NCBI GenBank assembly: GCA_950295325.1
Contig: OX485804.1
Location: 59,862,533 to 59,926,532 of the forward strand
Direction: 5' to 3'
From: Polytrichum commune
Lineage: Eukaryota > Streptophyta > Polytrichopsida > Polytrichales > Polytrichaceae
Length of the DNA stretch: 64,000 bases
Of the stretch, positions 47,464-57,073 are shown piece by piece. The notes under the pieces were generated by a model. It saw only the letters and a list, made by a program, of their open reading frames with translations. It was not told the origin of the DNA and did not search any database. A program made the translations under genes and the position numbers. Within the stretch, counting starts at the first letter, position 1. The number at the start of each line of letters is the position of its first letter.

Positions 47464-50267
47464 GGCTCGGATGGACGAGCTCCCCTCCGCGGAGCCCCCC
47501 CGAGCACTGAGTTACGATGCAATTCAATCCCTCAACCCCTCAATCCCTACAATTCAATCTGCAAACCCTAAAAACAGAGCCCCCCCCCCCTCCGAGGCCT
47601 CGCCGGAGCCACACCGCAACCAACAATGTTCACGTCGAGCACCGTCAAGCCTTTCCTTCTTCCCAATCTATCTTCTGATGGACCACACCTTTTAAAGTTC
47701 GGTGCCACCCTATTAGGCACCCAAGTTAATAGAGTTATCTGTCAAATAAAGGAGATGAAACCATGGGCTGAGTCCCAAAAACCTTGCTTGAGTTTATGAG
47801 AATCAACACAAAGTCACCCAAGTTTTCTTAATGCATACACAAAGACTGATGTCGGGTTATTGAAATTTGTCTTTCTAGCTTGTTCTACTAGGATGGGTGG
47901 GTCAAGCTAGCCTTGCATAGTTAATTTGAGATTTAGGGCAGCGGGTCCCATGCACATACCCTATTTTAAATCTTATAATTCTCTCAAAATGAGGTCTCAA
48001 ATGTTTCACCCAACTTTCAACGAGCTAATGAGCTCTTAATAAAAAGTTTTCTCGAGAATGATCAAACCCACGGTTTCATCCCTCACATCACTGTAATGTC
48101 ACTCCACTTTTCATTTCAACAACTTTAATAAAAATGAAATTTTTTTTCTTTAAAAATTTGCATTTGTGCATTGAAATATTTACAAGTCATGGTTTGTTCC
48201 AATGTTACATTGTTATATAGGTGAATGCATGGGTGTTGATAATTAACATTGATAATGGTATCAAAGAACTTACTTGTGAATGTTGAAACTGTAACATCAT
48301 CCCAATATTCATATTTGGTGGGTATGTCAAGGTAAGAGAATCTTTGTATACCCGAATTATTATTTGGGTCGATATCACTCTACACCATATTTGTACTACA
48401 ACAATTTGATCCATAAATGAAGATTGTTACATGGCATATATACCCGAATGATATTGAAAACATAAATCTAGTGAAATACCCATATATATTAGTATAAAAA
48501 TATGTTATTCTATTTATTATAGACATGTGAATTAAATTTAAAACTAGACGATATTAGCGCAACATTGGTTTCTTCTAGAAAAGTTGGATTACCGGAGTTG
48601 GACAATGGAAAAGGAAAGGAGGCATTTTCAAGTGAAAGGGATTCTTTTTCTTTTTCTTTTTTCTTTCATGCCCGACCAGGAGTACGGGCAACACAAGTTG
48701 AGACTCGGGTCAATACCCTTCTTATATTTATTGTAATTTTCATTAATTGATTTCACTTTATTTGATTGGCTTTATTTTCTAATTGTACGTATGTATCAAA
48801 TAATTTATTATGTTTGACTGGATTGCTATTTTAACAGGTTGGATTTAGAACCACTAGGATCTTGACTGACTATGCCCAAAAATTTCTCAGACGCTGCTTT
48901 GAAACATCTCGAGTGGTGTTTAACAACATAGAAGGAAGCAAAATTAGGGGTTGAGGAGATAAGCCATCTCCACTAACCATTAACCCTAAACTAACATGGA
49001 GGACAAAAACTATCCTTGACTATTTTCAATCCGAATTTCAAGGCATTTGCTAAATTATTATAGAAATTTTCAATAAGGAGTGAATGTACAAATTTGTGAG
49101 ATCAACCCAATGACACCAAACACAACAAATTTGAGGATGGAATGTAATTTCTATGAAGCTCAAAAGTTTCAGGCTCCCGTGCAAACTGCAAAGTCTTAGT
49201 CCACCCGACTCCTCCCCGGGCATTGGCCCCCCCACATGGTTCACATGTACACGGAGTTCATCGGCCGAAGGTATAGTTGCTCAAAGTGGCTCAAAACTTT
49301 TCATGAAGTTGCACTTGCTATGAGTTGTATTGTGGCTGCTTGGATTTGCATATTTCTCACTTCACAAATTCTCCCGAATTTTTGTAAGAAATGCTCTTCT
49401 GTTTGCAGTTACCGACAACCCTATGTACATGACATCGAGTACAACAAAATTTCATAGTTTTTGCAATTTTTTTCAAGTGGAGAGGGGAGCCAGTATGTGG
49501 AGCTCAAATTTCTTAGTTGAAGTTGCCGTGAAATTTGGAGTGTTGTTGGCCGTACCAAGGAATGAGGCAAGAAAAAGCCCAAGAAACCCTGCAAGTTATA
49601 AGTACTAACAGGTGTTGTTGATGCAAAAAAAAATTATTGAAAAAAAGAATGAACGTTAAGGCCCCGTTGATCACACATGGGTGGCACATCATTGGAGAAA
49701 TAAGTGCACAACCACCAAGTCATTTGGAAGGCCAAGGATGTATGCCACATGTGGGTCTTCCATTTTGTGCTTTATGTCGGGTTCACATCGGGTATAACAA
49801 AGTCCCAATCGCCCATGGCCTTTCCTACCAAGCATGCATTACGATTTCAAGCATGTTGCAACCATAATGCTCAAACCAATCAAACTTGCATTCAAACAAA
49901 CAATTTTGAATTCATCCATGCAATCACAACAAAAGAATGTGTCAAATCGTGCCATCGCCTTGGAACCACCAATACATGTGATATTGACTTCTTCAATCTA
50001 AGCTTCATGTGGAGCTTCATACATGGGATTGATTGGTTCACCGTAATCTCTATGCTAATACCAAATGCCCTACATCCAATACCTTGCCATGATTAACCCC
50101 GATTTTCAAATGTAAACGCTTGTATTGTTCTCTCCACTAGCACCAACACAATGCTCTACGTCAACTCTTAAGGCAAGCGTAAAAGTATTTGGACATCGAT
50201 TTAGACAATAAACAAGACCAATTCGTATGAGCTCCACACATTGTGAGGAAAATGGTGGCAGATATGA
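47464..50267. other. Intergenic DNA upstream of PEX5
   Basis: The first few hundred bases should contain the PEX5 promoter and 5' UTR; C11 lies at 47580-47590 and no clear TATA box was identified. R2 (inverted copy) fills 47728-48095. From about 49640 to 50170 there is C/A-rich DNA with open stretches (49637-49867, 49704-50096) that resemble nothing I know. TTAAGGCCCCGTTGATCAC at 49658 is similar to a Tourist-like terminus, but no right end was found. Confidence 0.45.
47728..48095 (-). repeat. Dispersed repeat R2, copy 2
   Basis: Reverse complement of 25195-25580 with scattered changes. TAACACAAAGTCACCC-type and CATACCCTATTTTA blocks define the match. Non-coding. Confidence 0.65.
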
Positions 50268-50275
50268 TTTGGATT

Positions 50276-53026
50276 ACAATCAAATTTCAACGAAGAGCAA
50301 ACGAGAGACTCCCGATACATTCCCCCGCCACAAATGATACCCTTATGCCACATCACTATTAATGAGTGCAACCCAGATAATGACATAGCCTGTACACATA
50401 ACATCATCCAAAGCCAACATGGTGTATCGCACATTTACAACAACAATGGTCGCCACTTAATCACCATTCCCGAAGTGAGATTACAATGGCTATGGAAACA
50501 ATACCAAAATGCCTTAAATAAGCCACATAACCTAGAACCCCCCACACAAACATTTGAACAAGAAGTTACATGGTTGTACCAACGGTACAAATATAGAATG
50601 CCTAAAAAAGACCCCCTCAAACTCTCACAATACACGCTCCCCAACACCATCCTTGAACACGTCCTTAATTCCTTCCACATCACACACTCCTACTTTTCCT
50701 CACCAATAACATGTCCTACCACGTTGAGACAATTCTCCTCCCCATTCCCTCGAGACAAAGTCTTCGGATCAATAGGATCGGCATTTCAGCACAAATGGAT
50801 AGGACACGGATATGCCCACCCACATACAGAGGACGACGCCCAACAAGCCCTTCACTGGGCAAGACTTGCAGCCAAAAACAACCCTGACACAATCACAATA
50901 CTCGTAACATCTGACCCAAATTGGTACCACAATCTCAACCCTCATGATGGCCCATTCCCTGACTCACACGTTATCACACACCTCAAGGCGGACACCATTA
51001 CATATGACGAGCCCACAATACCACCAGAACTAAGAATTGAACCACGAATAGAAAACCGAGACATACGGATATTATATATACACCACAAAACCACACCCAT
51101 AGGCCCAAGGGGATATGCACAACACATGGATATTATCTGCAATAATTTGCAAATACCCACAACATTTAGCACAATCGCACCACCCACACCAATAAATACC
51201 CCAGTAAACCGCAGTAGAAATTGGTCTCAACTCGCATACCCGGCCACCCCACCCGTCACTCAAAACACCTATACCCCACCACTCACCAACCAAGACATAT
51301 GCCTACCCCTTAAATACCAACCACAATACTGCTACTACACGGACGGGTCATTTATACCACCCAAAGAAATAACCCAAGAGCATTGGAGAAGAGAAAAAGC
51401 TGGATACGGAATATACAACCCTTTTAAAAACATAAAAATTGCAGAAAGATTACCAGGGCTCCAAAATATACTACGAGCTGAGCTGATGGCCATACACCAC
51501 ACTCTACGCCTCCTCACTACTAAATATCCAAACGAACCAGCACATATCTTCATAGATTGTCTTAACATCTTATACCTTCTTAACACACAAACAAAACACC
51601 CAACCCTACATAACAATCACCCAGACAATACCATTCTTGAGTCCATAATTAAAATGTTGCAGTCTCGCACACAGCCAACCACACTGCATAAAGTCAAAGC
51701 CCACACGAACATAAGTGGCAATGAAGAAGCAGACAAATTAGCAAAAATGGGTTGTAACTTAGACCATAGAGATGCCGTAGAAACATACGAACACGCACAC
51801 CCTACACCATACTACCTTCAAAAAGATTGGTGGCACTCAATGCAAGAAACGCCTGACAAAGGCCCCATCCTTGGCAAATACATCCTTAAACATGACAAAA
51901 AATATAACCTTGAAATCATAGCCACTCAAACCCATCAATTGCACAAATGGCTTGATAACAAAGACATGGACAAAACACTCTCAAATGATTTTTGGAATAG
52001 CCATGTCATCTCTGATAAACAAAAAACGTGCCTAGTAAAATTTAGAACCGGGCAATATATGGGACATGCTCGGAAACAACTTTTCTTCGGTAGGGACGCA
52101 TACCCATCCCATACATGCCCCATCTGCAACTCCTTAGAAGCAGACACATGGTTACATGTACTCCTTAAATGCAAACAACAACACATCCATGCATTAATAA
52201 CAAACCGACATAACAAAGCAGTGTGGGAAATACGTAAACTCCTCATCTCAAACAAAATCTCAAGGCACTACATACTCATGAACGCAGGAGCATACAATGA
52301 AATACCCCAAGAAAACACAGTACCAACATGGTTACTACCATGTACATGTGGTACCCAGAGATGCCATTGCAACGCTAGATTCAAACCAGACATACTATGC
52401 ATCCTAGGTCATCCATATAACCATCCACCACTAGACGCCCCTACACCAGAAATTACTATCCAATTTATAGAATTCACATATTGCAATGACATGTTTACTG
52501 CTGAAACTAGAGAAAGGAAAACCACAAAATATCAACCACTCATTAACAACATCATAGCAAGGGGATGGAACACCGCTCCACTCATAGTACTAGCAGCAGG
52601 TGCCAGAGCCACCACTCATATCCCCTCGATGAAAGAACTAGAAACAAAGCTTGAACTTTCACCTACACAAATTCGGAACACATTTAAACAAATCAACTTA
52701 ATCGCCATACAATACGCACACCTAATACTAGTCCATAAAAGACGAATAGAAAATAGACAACCTATCACAAACATACAAAACCACACATAAGATAAATAAT
52801 AAAGTTTAAATAATGATAATAATAGATAACAATAACAATAATAATAATAATATATTACCGGTTATCCGGTAAAACAATTGTCATTAACATAGTGTCTACT
52901 CCAGGCTGCAAAGGGTGAAGTAGTATTACACCCAACGCCATTACCCTGGGGTATGGCCAAGGGTGTTCTACGAACAGACACTTTATTCACTCCGGCCCCT
53001 AAAGGGGACCGGAGTTCTTCTTCTTC
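50276..53026 (+). mobile_element. 5'-truncated LINE-type retroelement
   Basis: TTTGGATT occurs at 50268-50275 and 53027-53034, just outside the proposed ends, as an 8-bp target duplication. The unit holds one long ORF, an (AAT)n-rich stretch at about 52820-52855, and a 3' module (GTGTCTACTCCAGG, ACGAACAGACACTTTATTCA, GACCGGAGTTC) ending in (TTC)n. The copy at 26132-27364 shares this organisation and has its own 13-bp duplication. The coding strand is strikingly poor in G and rich in A and C. The 8-bp duplication is short, so the left end is less certain than the right. Confidence 0.78.
50334..52790 (+). CDS. LINE ORF: PCIF1-like region, RNase H, zinc knuckle; no visible RT
   Basis: The ORF has 818 codons without stops and stays open upstream to 50268, so the start at 50334 is arbitrary. 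Residues about 100-270 resemble the PCIF1 adenine-methyltransferase core: FSSPITC where PCIF1 has FASPLNC, FGSIGSAF where it has FGS-G, then an ALHWARLAAKNNPDTITILV helix-strand and NWY. GYAHPH stands where the catalytic NPPF would be. Residues about 335-480 are an RNase HI domain with acidic residues in YTDGSF, RAELMAIHH, FIDCLNILYLL and KAHTNISGNEEAD. Around 595-615, CPICNSLEADTWLHVLLKC is the zinc-binding motif found downstream of RNase H in plant LINEs. No reverse transcriptase motif (such as YADD) is present, presumably lost by 5' truncation. RNase H and zinc parts are solid; the methyltransferase link rests on motif memory only. Confidence 0.8.
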   Translation: MIPLCHITINECNPDNDIACTHNIIQSQHGVSHIYNNNGRHLITIPEVRLQWLWKQYQNALNKPHNLEPPTQTFEQEVTWLYQRYKYRMPKKDPLKLSQYTLPNTILEHVLNSFHITHSYFSSPITCPTTLRQFSSPFPRDKVFGSIGSAFQHKWIGHGYAHPHTEDDAQQALHWARLAAKNNPDTITILVTSDPNWYHNLNPHDGPFPDSHVITHLKADTITYDEPTIPPELRIEPRIENRDIRILYIHHKTTPIGPRGYAQHMDIICNNLQIPTTFSTIAPPTPINTPVNRSRNWSQLAYPATPPVTQNTYTPPLTNQDICLPLKYQPQYCYYTDGSFIPPKEITQEHWRREKAGYGIYNPFKNIKIAERLPGLQNILRAELMAIHHTLRLLTTKYPNEPAHIFIDCLNILYLLNTQTKHPTLHNNHPDNTILESIIKMLQSRTQPTTLHKVKAHTNISGNEEADKLAKMGCNLDHRDAVETYEHAHPTPYYLQKDWWHSMQETPDKGPILGKYILKHDKKYNLEIIATQTHQLHKWLDNKDMDKTLSNDFWNSHVISDKQKTCLVKFRTGQYMGHARKQLFFGRDAYPSHTCPICNSLEADTWLHVLLKCKQQHIHALITNRHNKAVWEIRKLLISNKISRHYILMNAGAYNEIPQENTVPTWLLPCTCGTQRCHCNARFKPDILCILGHPYNHPPLDAPTPEITIQFIEFTYCNDMFTAETRERKTTKYQPLINNIIARGWNTAPLIVLAAGARATTHIPSMKELETKLELSPTQIRNTFKQINLIAIQYAHLILVHKRRIENRQPITNIQNHT

Positions 53027-53034
53027 TTTGGATT

Positions 53035-53740
53035 CGCTACTCGTCTGCAAACTATAAGTGCGATACATTTCGTTCCTTATCCTACAAGAAGTGGGTTTAG
53101 AGTTGTAAGTGGCCTTCTAATCCATTATAGGCTCAATTGTGAACTTTGCACATTCAATATGGATGTGCGGAATATATTGTGGAATATTGTCAGTCCCACA
53201 TAACATTGTCATGGATATGAATAATGTTATGTACTCCCCCCGGAACCCAACAACTTTGATTTTTCTAAAGGCCAACACTTTGGGGCCTTATAAATATATG
53301 TTGGGAAAAAATAGCCAGCCTTTCAGGGGCCTTCAAGCTATCTAATGAAACAACTAAGATAGAGGGTGCTAAAAATAAACACCTATAAATGTCTTCCAAT
53401 TGCCAACACTCTACTATCTTGAACCGTTCCCCATGGTGTAGGAATGTTAAGGCCCATGGAGTGACGGTTTTAGGTGCCGTTAGTGATGCCACCTCATAGC
53501 GGCCTCCACTACCTCCATGTAGGGTAGGTAACGGGCTCCACTTTATCTCGGATTGGTTCAAGGTGGGTTTAGGGTGGTTTGTCAATGCCTGTTCTAGCCA
53601 TTCAATTCACAAAGCCAAAGAGGTAGGCCCGCAAAGCACCAAGGTGGCAGGTTCCAGGGATGCAAGATGATGGTTTTGCAAGCGAACCGGGTGGAATCAT
53701 GGAGGTTGCTTAATCGTTGGTGAGATTGTTGCTTGAAATT
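53035..53740. other. Intergenic DNA
   Basis: No supported gene. It contains ATAACATTGTCATGGATATG-type palindromic sequence around 53180-53215, related to the repeat near 7650. Confidence 0.45.
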
Positions 53741-54054
53741 ACTATGCTAAATAGGATATTTAGTGTTTGATTATATTTAGTGTTGTTATCACCTTACCTT
53801 GCTCAACACTAATTTTCAATTCCTTGACAATTAGTGCTAGACATAAATGTGTTGCTACCTTCCCTACTGCCACCTCCCTTATCGTATATATATTTTTATA
53901 TCCTCACTTATTTAAACATATAACTTCCACATATTATCATAGTTGATATTTAGTGTTCGAGTTTATATTTACTTACTTTCATAGGATTATTGTTATGTAG
54001 TGTATGCGTTTGTATTTAGTGTAACAAACACTAAACATCCTATTTAGTGTAGTG
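53741..54054. mobile_element. CACTA-like MITE (third family)
   Basis: The right end, reversed, begins CACTACACTAAATAGGATGT and the left end ACTATGCTAAATAGGATAT; the similarity continues through TTTAGTGTTTG, giving about 30 bp of inverted repeat. Internal TTTAGTGTT motifs repeat in both orientations, as in the subterminal regions of CACTA elements. It is 314 bp and non-coding. Confidence 0.68.
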
Positions 54055-56608
54055 CTTTTGTCTTGTGGGTCACTAGTGAAATCGCTACTTCTCCCTTCAT
54101 TTTCCCCGGGTATGTAGTATTTTCAGTGGATATTTTAAAGATCCTCAAGGGCTGCCCATTTTCCCCCAACGTGTAGTTGCTTTGGTGGATAGTTTAGAGG
54201 TCCCCACATGCTAGCCTTCTTTCCCTAGCATGTAAGGTAGAGGGTGCTTAAACCAACACTCTAAGCTGTTGCACATGCATATGGCTATGTGGTTGACATA
54301 AAAAAAAACCATATTAGCTTTTGGGTTAAACATATGTATAAAGAAAGAGGGAAAAAAAAAAGTGTAGCCTCAATTGAATATTCAAAGTCAAAACCACTAG
54401 CTTCCTTAAACCAATTCTTAGGTCCCATGTATGATGACCTTGCATGTGATAAGGATCCCCACCTTCATTGCCTAGAACCAACGTAACATAGTTGGGTACT
54501 AGACCCAAGCTAGATGAAAACCCAACTAGTAATGGTGTGCAATGCTAGATGGTTCCCCGGTTTAAATTAACCCTCTCACACATCACTACGGGCTAGTAAA
54601 TATAGGAAGAAGTCTTCAATTCAAACCTCCACCCTGACTTTGACCATGTATCCAGACCCTTTAAAGATAACTTTGATGAGATTGGATTATGTGCTCATAA
54701 TATAAATGTGCATTCAAGGTTGAATCGTCAACACGATTAAGAAAGTTTATGTGATCATTTCAAGAGAAGGAAAATCTTCACTTTGATCATGCTCACAACT
54801 TTTGCACATGAACTTCAATTCCCGGTCCAGTCCAATGGCCAAAATTGTGAACGGAGTTGGAAGTGCCGACAAGAATGCCAAACTCTACCATAAGTTTAGT
54901 GTTATAGTCGGAAGTGCCCACAATAGGGCCACACTCTACCTCGATTATACGACGCATTTCATGTCAACCAAAACTTTCTCCACATTATGGCTATGACACT
55001 CGTAATACGCCACTTTTCAGGTCCGATTTGTCATATAACATATGCAATTAATGTGCATATATGGTGGGACCCACCCAATTATTCGCCTTGGGATCTGGAA
55101 ATTGGTCCAAGTACCAATTAAATCATTGGTGGGTTAACTTAACTTGCCTCGAGTTAGTTGTTTTAAACTTTGGTTTCAAAACAAACATTGCACTTTTGAA
55201 TCTTTGGGTTTGGGTGGACGTTAACCAAAATGCCATTTTTAATTGTGTGTTATGCACCAACAAATGTTTAGGTTATGGACGAGATTGGTTTATTTTATTG
55301 TGCCCAACCAAAGAAGACATCAATGCAACAAAAAGTTTGTGGGTGCAAACTTCAAAAGGACCAAATCACTTTTGCTCTTGTTGTAAACATGACATGCACT
55401 AACACATTAAAGCTTGTGATTATTTACAAATCTCTAAGCCCAAGATGCTTTGGAAGGTGGTTGCCAACAAATTATGTGTAGTGGTTTGCAAACAAAACAA
55501 CCTACATGACATTAGATGTATTTGAGAGGAAAATAGTGCCTAATGGAAGGCATGCTATTATGTGAAGCATTCAAGTGTGAAGAGATATGAATCCCCAAAT
55601 ATGAAATAGGTGGATGATACTCAAGATCTTTACTTGCACACTAGAGCGTCAATTTGCCATGGATGACGAACGTGAGAATGAAAGAAGCAACAAATAAACT
55701 AGTAAGTCTCATTTCATAGTTGAATCTTGAAAGTGAAGAAATGTTTATTGAAGAACATGTACAATTTGTAAGGGAGGAAATTGTTGATGCATAGTACAAC
55801 ATGGGCGAGTTGGTGGATTAGGCATGGGGTAGAGAAGTCCATTTGGGTTTAAATTCAAATGAAGAGACGATGAAGGGGAATGATGTGGATGACCAACCAA
55901 CACCAGTAGTCAAGCTTCCTCAAGCCCGCGAATATGCCCATCAAATTTTGTAGTAGAGCATCTTTCGTAGTTTTCAACCATAAAAGTGATAAACATGCAA
56001 TCTACTATGAAAAAATTGAACAGGATGTTAGTTTCCAACATCAACAAACATTGCCAAAAGACAATAGATTCTTACTTGTGTAGTGTGTCATATGATTAAT
56101 ACATCATCATGGAACTATACACATATATATAAATAAAACTCCGTACCATGTGACGTTGTGAGCATATTTCCTCAATAGAAATATTCTTTCATACTTATGT
56201 ATTTTCATTGTGTATACAAAATGACATTTTACATTGACATAGGCCATTTCCTTTAAAAACCTCGATAATACAATGTTTGAGGCCAAAATGTCATATTAAC
56301 AAGAATTCGACATTTGGATGATATGACACTTTCTTGAGTGACTGAATGTGTCATATTAAAGAGGGAGAACAAGTAATGAATCATCAAGTTTCATAACTGA
56401 ATTTATCTCACATTCCTCATCATTATCACCTTCATCCCTATCACTGCAGGAATCTGGTGACAAGATTATTGACCACTTTAGGGTTAGGGTTTAAGCATCA
56501 TCTCTTTGTTAGGGAATCCAAAGCTCTTCGGGAAGAAGACTCACGAACTTGCTGCAATGTTCTTGAGCTTCGATCTTGTCCTCGAATCACTAAGTCGAAT
56601 TTACTTAC
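54055..56608. other. Intergenic repeat-derived DNA
   Basis: No supported gene. 54650-54850 has R1-like sequence (ATCTTCACTTTGATCATG); GGAAGTGCC-ACAA-AATG occurs twice around 54860-54930. ORF-like stretches at 54802-55481 are T/G-rich and show no domain I know. Confidence 0.45.
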
Positions 56609-57000
56609 ACTTTCTTTAACCTCCTATGTGACTGTGCGGTGGACTGTGGCATCTATCTTGCACCATTGAGGTTGCTTGTATGCTCTTCAAGGGGTTTTGG
56701 ATTTGGTGCAAGGGAATAAAGTTGCACGAGAAAGAATTGACAGAGGTTTCTGGAATTGTTGTGGATTATTTCCGTGGATGAGAAAAGTTCTTGTGGAGGA
56801 CACTGAGAAATCGAGATATATGCTTTCTTTAACCTGCTATGTGACTGTAGGCTGGAGTGTGACATCTGTCTTGCATCATTGAGGTTGCATGTGTGTTCTT
56901 CAAGGTATTTGGATTTGGAGCAAGGGAATTGCGAGAGAAAGGATTGAAGGAGTTTTTTTTGGAATTGTTGCGAATGTTCTTGTGGACACCCTGGGGTCAA
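56609..57000 (+). repeat. Tandem duplication (~213 bp) upstream of the PBP start
   Basis: CTTTCTTTAACCTCCTATGTG at 56610 returns at about 56823. Each copy continues with GACTGT--G-TGGA-TGTG-CATCT-TCTTGCA-CATTGAGG, TTCAAGG, TTTGGATTTGG-GCAAGGGAAT and GAGAAAGAATTGA-like sequence. It ends some 70 bp before the ATG at 57074 and is probably leader or promoter DNA. Short ORFs inside repeat with it. Confidence 0.82.
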
Positions 57001-57073
57001 TGGATTTGCAAAGCAGAGGGATGGCACAGAGTATGAGGCTTTAAGGCTCCCAATGATTAAAGTTTAATCAACC

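Noticed and set aside
49637-50096. Upstream part (reverse transcriptase) of the 50.3-kb LINE
   Set aside because: Composition is similar, but no RT motif is seen, frames are broken, and the TTTGGATT duplication places the element start at about 50276.
56457-56882. Short ORFs with VLHH ends upstream of the PBP as coding exons
   Set aside because: They duplicate because the DNA is tandemly repeated; they contain stops between copies and match no domain.
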